A stretch of 64,000 nucleotides of DNA, from NCBI GenBank assembly GCA_963712835.1, contig CAVQJJ010000002.1:930001-994000 (forward strand), in the 5' to 3' direction. The notes under the pieces were generated by a model, which did not search any database, was not told where the DNA came from, and was given only the letters and a program-made list of their open reading frames with translations. Both the position numbers and the translations under genes were made by a program. This document shows, in pieces, positions 45,851-54,430 of the stretch. This DNA comes from DATARH01 sp963712835. GTDB lineage: Bacteria > Pseudomonadota > Alphaproteobacteria > ATCC43930 > CGMCC-115725. The stretch's first letter is position 1; each line of letters opens with the position of its first letter.

Positions 45851-47194
45851 ATGTTTGAGAAAGTCCTCATCGCCAATCGCGGCGAGATCGCGCTGCGCAT
45901 CCACCGCGCTTGCCGCGATATGGGGATCAAGACGGTGGCGGTGCACTCCACCGCCGACGCCAACGCGATGAATGTGCGCCTTGCCGATGAAAGCGTCTGC
46001 ATCGGCCCCCCGCCGGCGCGCGGCAGCTATCTGAACATCCCATCGATCCTCTCTGCCGCGGCGATTACCGGCGCCGACGCGATTCATCCTGGCATCGGCT
46101 TTCTTTCGGAGAATGCCGATTTTGCCGAGGTCGTGCTGGAGCACGGGTTCGCGTTCATCGGCCCAAAGCCAGACCACATCCGAGTGATGGGCGACAAGGT
46201 ACGGGCCAAAGCTGCCGCCAAGGAGCTCGGCATCCCGACTGTGCCGGGCTCCGAGGGCGCGTTGCGCGACGCGGCCGAGGCTATCGACGCCGCTCGAGGA
46301 ATCGGCTACCCGGTGTTGCTGAAGGCCGTATCAGGCGGCGGCGGGCGCGGCATGAAGCTCGCGCATACCGAAACCGACCTTAAAACCTTGTTGCCGCTGG
46401 CGCAGGCCGAAGCACAAGCCGCATTCGGCGATTCCTCGGTCTATATGGAGCGCTTTCTCGATCGACCACGGCATATCGAGATTCAGTTGCTTGGCGACGG
46501 TCGCGGTGGGGTCGTCCATCTCGGCGAGCGCGACTGCTCGCTGCAGCGTCACCACCAGAAGGTCTTGGAGGAAACCCCCTCGCCCGGTCTCGGCGGGGCA
46601 GCCCGCGAGCGGATCACCGGCATCGCGGTCGGGGCGCTTGAAAAATTCGGCTACCAGAGCGCCGGGACACTCGAATTTCTCTACCAGGATGACGAGTTCT
46701 ATTTCATCGAGATGAACACGCGGCTTCAGGTCGAGCACCCGATCAGCGAGATGATCAGCGGCATCGACCTGGTGCGCGAGCAGCTGCGCATCGCTGCCGG
46801 CGCGCCGCTCGGCTACCGGCAGAGCGACATCCAGCTGCGCGGCCACGCGATCGAATGCCGCATCAACGCTGAAAACCCGGAGGATTTCCGGCCTTCGCCC
46901 GGCCGGGTTAGCGACTACCACGCGCCCGGCGGCCCCGGCGTTCGTGTCGACAGCGCGCTTTACCAGGGTTACGAGGTGCCGCCCTACTACGACAGCCTAG
47001 TCTCGAAGCTGATCGTCTATGGCGGCGATCGCGACGAATGCCTGATGCGGCTGCGCCGGGCGATGGAAGAGTACGTGATCGGCGGCATCGAAACGACGAT
47101 CCCGCTGCATCAGCGGCTGCTCGACAATGCCGATTTCCAGAAAGGCGCTTACGATATCGGCTGGCTCGAGCGCTTCCTCGGCCACGGCGCGTGA
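45851..47194 (+). CDS. accC: Biotin carboxylase subunit of acetyl-CoA carboxylase
   Basis: A 447-residue ATP-grasp enzyme opening MFEKVLIANRGEIALRIHRA. It has the ATP-binding glycine loop KAVSGGGGRGMK, the catalytic EMNTRLQVEHP and the C-terminal domain. It carboxylates the biotin on AccB as the first step of fatty-acid synthesis. Only three bases separate its stop from aat. Confidence 0.96.
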   Translation: MFEKVLIANRGEIALRIHRACRDMGIKTVAVHSTADANAMNVRLADESVCIGPPPARGSYLNIPSILSAAAITGADAIHPGIGFLSENADFAEVVLEHGFAFIGPKPDHIRVMGDKVRAKAAAKELGIPTVPGSEGALRDAAEAIDAARGIGYPVLLKAVSGGGGRGMKLAHTETDLKTLLPLAQAEAQAAFGDSSVYMERFLDRPRHIEIQLLGDGRGGVVHLGERDCSLQRHHQKVLEETPSPGLGGAARERITGIAVGALEKFGYQSAGTLEFLYQDDEFYFIEMNTRLQVEHPISEMISGIDLVREQLRIAAGAPLGYRQSDIQLRGHAIECRINAENPEDFRPSPGRVSDYHAPGGPGVRVDSALYQGYEVPPYYDSLVSKLIVYGGDRDECLMRLRRAMEEYVIGGIETTIPLHQRLLDNADFQKGAYDIGWLERFLGHGA

Positions 47195-47197
47195 CCG

Positions 47198-47881
47198 ATG
47201 CGCTCGCTGTTTCGCCTGTCGCCGGCACTCCTGCTGAATGCTTATCGCGCCGGCGTCTTCCCGATGGCCGAGTCGGCGGACGATCCGGGGCTGTTCTGGG
47301 TCGATCCCGAACGCCGCGGCATCCTACCGCTCGACGCCTTTCATCTGCCCCGGCGGCTGCGCCGGGTGGTGCTGCAAGACCGTTTCGAAGTCCGCGTCGA
47401 TAGCGACTTCGCCGGCACGCTCGCTTCCTGCGCCGAGGCGACCGAAGACCGTCCCAGCACCTGGATCAATGCCGAGATCGTCCGACTCTATACGGCACTC
47501 CACGAGTGCGATGCCGCGCACAGCGTCGAGTGCTGGCAGGATGGTGCGATGGTTGGTGGCCTCTATGGTGTATCGACCGGCGGCGCCTTCTTTGGCGAAA
47601 GCATGTTCAGCCGCGTCGCCGATGCCAGCAAGGTCGCGCTGGTGCATCTCGTGGCATTGATGCGCGTCGGTGGATACCAACTGCTCGATGTGCAATTCGT
47701 GACGCCGCACCTCGCGCGGTTCGGGGTGATCGAGGTACCGCGATCGCAATATCGCCGCCTCCTCACCGAGGCGCTGCGCTATCGCTGCGTCTTTCCGCGC
47801 GGGTTCGGCGGCGGCACGGCCGGTGCGGGAGCCGGGGCCGGCGCATTGGCCGCCTTGCAGGCGAGCAGGGTCACATCATAG
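47198..47881 (+). CDS. aat: Leucyl/phenylalanyl-tRNA-protein transferase
   Basis: A 227-residue transferase with the family segments LLNAYRAGVFPMAES, FWVDPERRGILPL, TWINAEIVRLYTALHE, HSVECWQDGAMVGGLYGVSTG and GGAFFGESMFS. It adds Leu or Phe to N-terminal Arg or Lys for the ClpS N-degron pathway. A Gly/Ala-rich tail (about residues 200-222) is not part of the core family and overlaps the convergent DUF2155 gene by 103 bases. Confidence 0.94.
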   Translation: MRSLFRLSPALLLNAYRAGVFPMAESADDPGLFWVDPERRGILPLDAFHLPRRLRRVVLQDRFEVRVDSDFAGTLASCAEATEDRPSTWINAEIVRLYTALHECDAAHSVECWQDGAMVGGLYGVSTGGAFFGESMFSRVADASKVALVHLVALMRVGGYQLLDVQFVTPHLARFGVIEVPRSQYRRLLTEALRYRCVFPRGFGGGTAGAGAGAGALAALQASRVTS

Positions 47882-48216
47882 ACCGGGTGCTGGAGTTCGG
47901 AGAGCGCCGGGCTCGAGGAAAACATCCAGCCGCTGAACAGCCTCTTAGCCTCCTCGCCCGGCGGCGTTTCGTAAATTTGCAGGAACACCGCGTTTTCCGG
48001 TGAATCCTCGGGCGGAGTTTGTTCGCAATCGCGCACCGCGATCGACAATGTGCCGAAATGCACCGTGCTGCCGACTGGCGCCTCGATCCGCGAGGTTCGC
48101 GCGGAAATCTTGTCGAGGCCCTGCAGAATCGCGATCGGCTCAGGGACCATCGCGGCGCAGACGGCCCCGGTCGTCGCGGCAAAGCCGGCCGCGGCCAACG
48201 CAATAAGCAGCTTCAT
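47779..48216 (-). CDS. DUF2155 family exported protein
   Basis: A 145-residue exported protein with a signal ending near AAM. The DUF2155 core includes DKISARTSRIEAPVGSTVHFGTL, VRDCEQTPPEDSPENAVFLQI and LFSGWMFSSSPALSELQHPVYDV, with conserved Cys. The C-terminus is Ala/Pro-rich. The family is alphaproteobacterial and commonly sits beside aat and accBC; its function is unknown. It is convergent with aat, and its start overlaps the preceding small gene by four bases. Confidence 0.88.
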   Translation of the reverse strand: MKLLIALAAAGFAATTGAVCAAMVPEPIAILQGLDKISARTSRIEAPVGSTVHFGTLSIAVRDCEQTPPEDSPENAVFLQIYETPPGEEAKRLFSGWMFSSSPALSELQHPVYDVTLLACKAANAPAPAPAPAVPPPNPRGKTQR

Positions 48217-48434
48217 TTACGGTAGGGGTTTACGAGGCCGGCAACGATGCTCTCCAGAACCGCGCGCAGTTGAGCCTCGTCGCAGCCCATCAGCACGCCA
48301 TCCTCAAGCGCGTCCTGCGCCAACTCGCGCAATTCGGTGAGGTTTTCGTTCAGGACCTTGATTTTCTCGACGCAAGAGACCGGCTCGCCCTCAGGCGTAT
48401 GCCAGACCGGGAATTCGTCGGAGCCTTTGGCCAT
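48213..48434 (-). CDS. Small conserved hypothetical protein
   Basis: A 73-residue soluble protein, mostly helical, with one Trp-His pair (FPVWHTPEGEPVSC) and an acidic helix ELAQDALEDGVLM. It overlaps the DUF2155 gene by four bases and sits between mlaD and it. The tight packing supports it as a real gene; no function is recognisable. Confidence 0.7.
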   Translation of the reverse strand: MAKGSDEFPVWHTPEGEPVSCVEKIKVLNENLTELRELAQDALEDGVLMGCDEAQLRAVLESIVAGLVNPYRK

Positions 48435-48449
48435 ATTGGGGGCCCTACA

Positions 48450-48995
48450 CTATTTCTGCGGCGCCGGGGCCTCGCCTCCAGATGGTGCGCCGGGGGCCTG
48501 ACCGGAAGTACCGGCGGGGTTCCCCGAGGAATCGCCCTCGCCCGGCTTCTTGCCGCCGGGTGGTGAGAACATCATCTGGCCGATCAGATGTTCGAGACTT
48601 ACCGAGGATTGCGTGTACTTGATCTGCCCGCCCGCTGGGATGTCCTTGTCCGATCCTCCCGGCACCAGCGACATGTACTTGTCGCCGAGCAGGCTGGACG
48701 AGACGATTTCAGCAACCGAATCGTCGGGCAGCTTATAGTCGGGCTCGACGCTCATCTTGACCGTGGCGAGAAAGGTCTTCGGGTCGAGCGTTGTCGAAAG
48801 GACCGAGCCGACCTTGATGCCGCTGATGCGCACGTCGCTGCCGTCGCGGATGCCGTCGATATGCTCGAAATTAGCGCTCAGCTCGTAACCCTTCACCGAG
48901 CGAAGCTGGCTCATATTGTAGGCAAAGAACAAAAACAACGCGGCGACGACCAGCACGACCGCGCCCATCACGGTCTCGATCACATTGCCCTTCAT
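48450..48995 (-). CDS. mlaD: MlaD-like MCE domain phospholipid transport protein
   Basis: A 181-residue protein with one N-terminal membrane helix (about residues 7-27) and an MCE domain (GYELSANFEHIDGIRDGSDVRISGIKVGSV, here read in pieces; SLLGDKYMSLVPG). MlaD is the periplasmic substrate-binding ring of the Mla retrograde phospholipid system. The tail (about 145-181) is Gly/Pro/Ser-rich. mlaE, mlaF and mlaC are not in this window. Confidence 0.86.
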   Translation of the reverse strand: MKGNVIETVMGAVVLVVAALFLFFAYNMSQLRSVKGYELSANFEHIDGIRDGSDVRISGIKVGSVLSTTLDPKTFLATVKMSVEPDYKLPDDSVAEIVSSSLLGDKYMSLVPGGSDKDIPAGGQIKYTQSSVSLEHLIGQMMFSPPGGKKPGEGDSSGNPAGTSGQAPGAPSGGEAPAPQK

Positions 48996-49032
48996 GCGTT
49001 GGCTCCGCGGATCGTTGGGCGGCTCGCCGCCT

Positions 49033-49407
49033 CTATTCTGGCGACCATGGCTCGTAGTCGCCCGTGGCGCGGGCGCGGTGCCCGCCCAGCAGCACCGAGC
49101 CCCGCGGATGATAAGCCAGCGGCGTCCCGGTCATATTCGGCTCATGTGGCTTTTCCCAGGAGTAATGCGGCCACGCGCCGGGAACCTCGTTGACCGTGTG
49201 GTGCAGCCAGGCATGCCATTCGGGCGGCACCTTCGAACCTTCCGGCTCGCCTTTGTAAATCACCCAGCGTCGCTCACGGCTGAACCGCCCGCCGCCGCGG
49301 CCGGAGGGCCGGTCACCTTTCAGCCGGTAATAGCTGTTGCCGTACTGGTCGGTCCCGACCAACTCGCCGCGCAGCCAAGTCAGGAGTCGCGTGCCCAGCG
49401 TCGTCAT
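49033..49407 (-). CDS. NADH:ubiquinone oxidoreductase NDUFA12-like subunit
   Basis: A 124-residue protein with GTDQYGNSYYRLK, RRWVIYKGEPEGSKVPPEWHAWLHH and YSWEKPHEPNMTGTPLAY, all hallmark segments of the NDUFA12/B17.2 accessory subunit of complex I. The subunit is found in mitochondria and alphaproteobacteria, which supports the taxonomic placement. Complex I core genes are not in this window. Confidence 0.93.
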   Translation of the reverse strand: MTTLGTRLLTWLRGELVGTDQYGNSYYRLKGDRPSGRGGGRFSRERRWVIYKGEPEGSKVPPEWHAWLHHTVNEVPGAWPHYSWEKPHEPNMTGTPLAYHPRGSVLLGGHRARATGDYEPWSPE

Positions 49408-49537
49408 CTGTCCAATTCCGTCAGAGCGCGCGGACTATCGCACCGCGGCTGGGGCGGGGTAAAGAGCCGCCTCGGCATGCCATCCCCATCGCAGGAGTTG
49501 CGCTGGCGGAACGCGAGTCGCGATGTCCGTCAAGCCC

Positions 49538-49584
49538 TTTCTATATCTTGTGGGTTACAGCCTATTCACGCGATATATGTTGAT
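49538..49584 (+). promoter_or_regulatory. Pair of NrdR-box-like sites upstream of nrdJ
   Basis: The first site contains CTATATCTTGTG (from 49541), which fits the known NrdR-box core base for base. The second, CGATATATGTTG (from 49571), fits most of it. The two cores are 30 bases apart, close to the roughly three-turn spacing of paired NrdR boxes. They lie about 110-150 bases before the nrdJ start. NrdR is the ATP/dATP-sensing repressor of ribonucleotide reductase genes. Confidence 0.6.
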
Positions 49585-49663
49585 TGCCCCTCGGCTGCGG
49601 CACATAATCGAGTGGTCGAGAGATGAGGGGATACCGGATTTAGCGGGCACGCTGGCCGGAAAA

Positions 49664-49681
49664 CCCCCAAAACACCGGGGG
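49664..49681 (+). promoter_or_regulatory. Small hairpin overlapping the nrdJ ribosome-binding site
   Basis: CCCCC at 49664-49668 can pair with GGGGG at 49677-49681 around an eight-base AC-rich loop. The GGGGG forms the apparent Shine-Dalgarno five bases before the ATG at 49687, so the pairing could mask it. The stem is short, and the effect is unproven. Confidence 0.3.
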
Positions 49682-49686
49682 ATGTT

Positions 49687-52600
49687 ATGCATATCGCGCG
49701 TCGCTTTACCACCGCTGGCCGGGATCCCTACGAAAGCATCGCTTTCCGTACCGCGTCGAGCGAGATTCGCAACCCCGATGGATCGGTCGTTTTCGCCGCC
49801 GAAGGCGTCGAGGTACCGGCGGAATGGAGCCAGGTCGCCTGCGACATCCTTGCGCAGAAATACCTGCGCAAGGCCGGCGTGCCGAGCATCCTCACCCCGG
49901 CCGAGGAAGAAGGCGTGCCGTCCTGGCTGTGGCGGCGTCGGGCCGACGCCGACAAGCTCGCTCTGGTCCCGAAGGACGAGCGCACGAGCGGCGAGACGAG
50001 CGCCAAGCAGTGCTTCGACCAACTCGCCGGCACCTGGACCTATTGGGGCTGGAAGGGCGGCTATTTCGACGCGGAGGAAGACGCCCGCGCCTATTTCGAC
50101 GAGCTGCGCTACATGCTGGCGACGCAGATGGGTGCGCCCAACTCGCCGCAATGGTTCAACACCGGGCTGCATTGGGCTTACGGCATCGACGGGCCGGCAC
50201 AGGGGCATTTCTACGCCGACTGGAAGACGGGGAAGGTGAAGGCGTCGGAAAGCGCCTACGAGCATCCGCAGCCGCATGCCTGCTTTATCCAGTCGGTTGC
50301 CGACGACCTCGTCAACGAAGGCGGCATCATGGACCTCTGGGTGCGCGAGGCGCGCCTGTTCAAATACGGTTCGGGCACCGGTTCCAATTTCTCGCGGCTG
50401 CGCGGCGATGGCGAAAAGCTGTCGGGCGGCGGCCGCTCGTCCGGACTGATGAGCTTCCTGAAGATCGGCGACCGCGCGGCGGGCGCGATCAAGTCGGGGG
50501 GCACCACGCGCCGCGCCGCGAAGATGGTGATCGTCGACACCGACCATCCCGACATCGAGGATTTCATCGACTGGAAGGTCATCGAGGAGCAGAAGGTCGC
50601 CGCGCTCGTCAGCGGCTCGAAGCTTTGCGCGAAGCACCTCAATCTGATCATGGCGGCATGCCGCGAGTCCGGCATCGAGGATCCGTTCGATCCCAAGCAG
50701 AACCCGGCGTTGAAGCGTGAAATCCGCGCGGCGCGCGCGGTGATGATCCCAGAAAACTACGTTCAGCGAGTTATCCAATTTGCGCGGCAAGGCTACGAGT
50801 TCGATCGACTTCCGCACCTATGACACGGACTGGGATTCCGACTCCTACCTGACCGTCGCCGGGCAGAACTCCAACAATACGGTGCGCATCACCAACGATT
50901 TCCTCAAAGCGGTCGAGCAGGGCGAAGACTGGAACCTCACCCGCCGCACCGACGGCAAGGTTGCCAAAACCATCCCCGCCGCCGCGCTGTGGGACCGCAT
51001 TGCCTACGCCGCCTGGGCCTCGGCCGACCCCGGCGTGCAATTCGACACGACAATCAACGACTGGCACACCTGCCCCGAGAGCGGCCGCATTAACGCGTCA
51101 AACCCGTGCTCGGAATACATGTTCCTCGACGACACGGCGTGCAATCTGGCCTCGCTGAACCTTATGACCTATCGCGGCGAGGACGGATTCAGTGTCGGCG
51201 ATTTTCGCCACGCGACGCGGCTGTGGACGATCGTCCTCGAGATCAGCGTGATGATGGCGCAATTCCCGTCGCGCGAGATTGCTCGCCTTTCTTACGCTTA
51301 TCGGACGCTCGGCCTGGGCTACGCCAATCTCGGCGGTCTGCTGATGTCGATGGGCCTCCCGTACGACAGCGACGAGGGCCGCGCGATCGCCGCAGCGATC
51401 ACCGCGCTCCTCACCGGCACAACCTACGCGACCTCGGCCGAAATGGCGGCGCAGCTCGGCGCCTTTCCCGGCTACGCCAAGAACCGCGATCACATGCTGC
51501 GGGTCATCCGCAACCATCGCCGCGCCGCGCATGGCGACAAGGCGGGTTATGAGGGCCTCGCGGTCGATCCGGTGCCGCTCGACGCCGCGAGCTGTCCCGA
51601 CAAACCGCTCGTCGAGGCGGCGACCGCCTCATGGGATGCTGCATTGGCTTTGGGCGAGAAGCACGGTTTCCGCAATGCGCAGACCACCGTCCTCGCGCCG
51701 ACCGGCACGATCGGTCTGGTGATGGATTGCGACACAACCGGCATCGAGCCCGATTTCGCGCTCGTCAAGTTCAAGAAGCTCGCCGGCGGCGGCTATTTCA
51801 AGATCATCAATCGCATGGCGCCGCACGCGCTGCGTACACTCGGCTATGACGAGCACGCGATCGAACATATCGAGCGCTACGCGCTGGGCCACGGCACGCT
51901 AAAGGGCGCGCCGGCGATCAACCACGAAACGCTGACCGAGAGGGGTTTTGACCAGACCTCGCTCAACGCCGTCGAAGGCGCCCTCGCCTCGGCGTTCGAT
52001 ATCAAGTTTGCGTTCAACAAATGGACGCTCGGCGAGGCGTTTTGCACCGAGACGCTCGGGATCGCTCCCGAGGCGCTCAACGACCCAAGCTTCGATCTGC
52101 TTGTCGCGCTGGGCTTCAGCCGAGCCGATATCGATAGTGCGAATACATATTGTTGCGGTGCAATGACTTTAGAAGGTGCACCTCATCTAAAGGCCGAACA
52201 TCTGCCGGTATTCGACTGCGCCAATCCGTGCGGCCGGCTCGGCAAGCGCTGCCTATCGGTCGATAGCCACATCCGCATGATGGCGGCGGCTCAGCCCTTC
52301 ATTACCGGCGCGATCTCCAAGACCATCAACATGCCCAATGCGGCGACGGTCGAGGATTGCAAGGCGGCCTACCAGCTGTCGTGGGAGCTCGGCCTCAAGG
52401 CGACCGCGCTCTACCGCGACGGCTCGAAACTGTCGCAGCCGCTGGCCTCGAACCTGTTCGCCGAAGACGACGAAGCCGAAGACAAAATCGCCGAGCTTCT
52501 GGCGCAATCCCCGGTCGAGCGTGTGCCGGTCGTCGCCGAGCGCATCGTCGAGCGGGTCATCGAACGCATCGTGTCGCGCGCCGAGCGCCGCCGGTTGTCG

Positions 52601-53389
52601 AACCGGCGCAAAGGCTACACGCAAAAGGCCGTGGTCGGCGGGCACAAGGTCTATCTGCGCACTGGCGAATACGAGGACGGCAAGCTCGCCGAAGTCTTTA
52701 TCGACATGCACAAAGAAGGCTCCGCCTTCCGCTCGCTGATGAACAATTTCGCCATCGCGATCTCGCTCGGCCTGCAATATGGCGTGCCGCTCGAGGAGTT
52801 CGTCGAGGCCTTCACCTTCACCCGCTTCGAGCCGGCGGGTATGGTCGAGGGCAATGAGGTCATCAAAATGGCGACCTCGATCCTCGACTACATTTTCCGC
52901 GAGCTGGCGGTCTCCTATCTCGGCCGCAACGACCTCGCCCATGTCGAACCGGCCGATCTGATGCCCGATACGATCGGCAAGGGGATCGTCGCCGAGTCAT
53001 CGCCGAACCTGCGCGAGATCGACGACGAGGAACAGGCAAAGGTCGGCGCGGAAGTCGCGGCGATCGTGCAGAAGGTCGCCAGCCAAGGCTATGTGCGCAA
53101 CAAGCTGACCGTGCTGCACGGCGGCAAACGCAACGGTCTGGCCGGGGCCGCGCGCGGCGACGCCCCCGCCGCTGACATGTCGCTTTTCGCCGCCGGTTCG
53201 CTCGCGATCGAGACTGACACGATCGAGATCGCCGCGCTCGCGCTCGACTCGCGTGTCGAGAAAATCCGTGAGGCGCGCATGAAGGGCTACGAGGGCGACA
53301 GCTGCGGCGAATGCGGCAACTTCACCCTGGTGCGCAACGGCACCTGTCTCAAATGCGACACCTGCGGCTCGACCAGCGGGTGCAGCTAA
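49687..53389 (+). CDS. nrdJ: Long class II ribonucleotide reductase (NrdJ), one-base frameshift near 50800
   Basis: A vitamin-B12-dependent ribonucleotide reductase of the long alphaproteobacterial type, read in two frames. The first frame ends at 50823; the conserved continuation SIDFRTYDTDWDSDSYL lies in the next frame. Removing one T at 50800-50801 (GAGTTCG to GAGTCG) joins them into 1233 residues. Motifs include the ASNPCSEY radical-site loop (Cys about 474), APTGTIGLV, a Cys-rich segment around CCGAM and CANPCG, and a C-terminal ribbon ECGNFTLVRNGTC. It makes deoxyribonucleotides without oxygen. The lesion may be a read error, since the rest of the gene is well conserved. Confidence 0.92.
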
Positions 53390-53613
53390 TGCTCGGCCCT
53401 ATTGAGATCAAAATAACGGTCAAAAAGTGGTCGACTGAGGAGGCTCTCGGTGAGATAGCAACTTTAGAGCAGGTGCATGCAGCCGCTACGGAACCTCCGC
53501 GCGACATGAAACTGGATGAGATTGCGCAGATCGAAACCGAGATCGCCGAACTCAAGCGGTGCGTAGAAATTGAGAAGAATAAAATAGCCAAATTGGAGCT
53601 TCTGAACTGCTGA
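53389..53613 (+). CDS. Small coiled-coil hypothetical protein
   Basis: A 74-residue protein whose second half, from about residue 40, is a heptad-rich charged helix (LDEIAQIETEIAELKRCVEI), likely a short coiled coil. Its ATG shares one base with the nrdJ stop (TAATG), so translation is probably coupled. Its base composition is clearly less GC-rich than nrdJ. No function is recognised. Confidence 0.5.
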   Translation: MLGPIEIKITVKKWSTEEALGEIATLEQVHAAATEPPRDMKLDEIAQIETEIAELKRCVEIEKNKIAKLELLNC

Positions 53614-53620
53614 TCTCAAC

Positions 53621-53641
53621 TTGCGCCTTGCGCCTTGCGCC
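53621..53641 (+). repeat. Three tandem copies of a 7-base unit
   Basis: TTGCGCC is repeated three times in direct succession and followed by a partial TTG. It lies just after the small coiled-coil gene and before the toxin-antitoxin operator. Such microsatellites can vary in length by slippage. Confidence 0.7.
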
Positions 53642-53649
53642 TTGTTAGT

Positions 53650-53679
53650 CATAGCGATATTAATATCCACATCGCTATG
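53650..53679. promoter_or_regulatory. Palindromic operator upstream of the toxin-antitoxin genes
   Basis: CATAGCGAT and ATCGCTATG form a 9-bp inverted repeat with a 12-base spacer, and the left arm runs into GATATTAATATC, itself a perfect 12-base palindrome (53656-53667). The site is 13 bases before the antitoxin ATG. This is where a ribbon-helix-helix antitoxin would autoregulate. Confidence 0.6.
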
Positions 53680-53692
53680 AAGGGGGGCTGCC

Positions 53693-53959
53693 ATGGGGAC
53701 GCAGCAGCTTCTGTTACATCTGCCGGACGAACTGGTGCGCCGGTTGAAGCGCGCGGTGCCTGCGCGCAGCCGCAGCAAATTCATCCAAGATCTGCTCGAA
53801 CAGGCCTTGCCGCCTGACGGCGTCGGCGAGGACGACCCGCTTTATCTCGCGGCGCTGGACGTCGAGAACGACGAAGTGCTGGCCGCCGAGCTGGGCGGCT
53901 GGGACGCCGCGCTCGGCGATGGCGGCGCGGCCCCTTCCATCGCCGAGCGGAGCGGGTGA
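53693..53959 (+). CDS. Ribbon-helix-helix antitoxin of a MazEF-like pair
   Basis: An 88-residue protein with an N-terminal ribbon-helix-helix type region, QQLLLHLPDELVRRLKRAVPARSRSKFIQDLLEQAL, read in parts here, and an acidic C-terminal tail (about 45-88) suited to wrap a toxin. GGGGGG lies before the ATG. Its stop overlaps the toxin start. The palindrome just upstream fits autoregulation. Confidence 0.8.
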   Translation: MGTQQLLLHLPDELVRRLKRAVPARSRSKFIQDLLEQALPPDGVGEDDPLYLAALDVENDEVLAAELGGWDAALGDGGAAPSIAERSG

Positions 53960-54309
53960 TGGCGGCCTCGGCCCCGAGCGGCGAGTCAGTACGCCGCGGC
54001 GACATCTGGTGGGTCGATTTCGACACCGTCGACAGCGGTGAGGTGCGGCCGATGCGACAGGCCGTCGTCATGACTGCCGACGCGTTGAACCGAGCGCGGC
54101 GCACAGTCGTCGTCGTGCCGCTCGCGAATGGCGCACAGCCTCGTCCGCCGATCGTCGTCGCCACGCCATCGGCCGGTCAGGACCGCGTCGCGGTCTGCGA
54201 TCAGGCGCGGGCGGTCGACAAGGCTCGGCTAACCCGTACCGCCGGGCAACTTTCTCCCGCGGACCTCAAGACGGTCGAGGATGGGCTGCGCCGCATCCTT
54301 GAGCTGTAA
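53959..54309 (+). CDS. PemK/MazF-family mRNA interferase toxin
   Basis: A protein of about 116 residues with the MazF opening RRGDIWWVDFD, the RQAVVMTADALNR core, VVVVPLANG and the C-terminal TRTAGQLSPADLKTVEDGLRRIL. MazF toxins cut RNA at short sequences. The ATG at 53959 or the GTG at 53956 is the start; both overlap the antitoxin stop. All elements look intact, unlike the VapBC pair at 37 kb. Confidence 0.87.
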   Translation: MAASAPSGESVRRGDIWWVDFDTVDSGEVRPMRQAVVMTADALNRARRTVVVVPLANGAQPRPPIVVATPSAGQDRVAVCDQARAVDKARLTRTAGQLSPADLKTVEDGLRRILEL

Positions 54310-54345
54310 TACACTCGGCAAGCCGGAACTAGGGGTGAATCTGTT

Positions 54346-54361
54346 TTCGCCGCTCGGCGAA
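54346..54361 (+). terminator. Weak hairpin after the toxin gene
   Basis: TTCGCCG and CGGCGAA form a short perfect stem with a very small central gap, 37 bases after the toxin stop. No U-run follows. It may separate the toxin-antitoxin unit from the F420 locus. Confidence 0.3.
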
Positions 54362-54430
54362 GGACGCACTGGCGGCGGCGCGGCCTAAGTTCTAGGTTAG
54401 CGCGCAGCAGCGTTGTCTCCGGAGGGTGCG

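Noticed and set aside
49408..49686. Cobalamin riboswitch upstream of the long nrdJ
   Set aside because: There is space for one, but no B12-box-like sequence or fitting helices were seen. NrdR-like boxes explain the region better.
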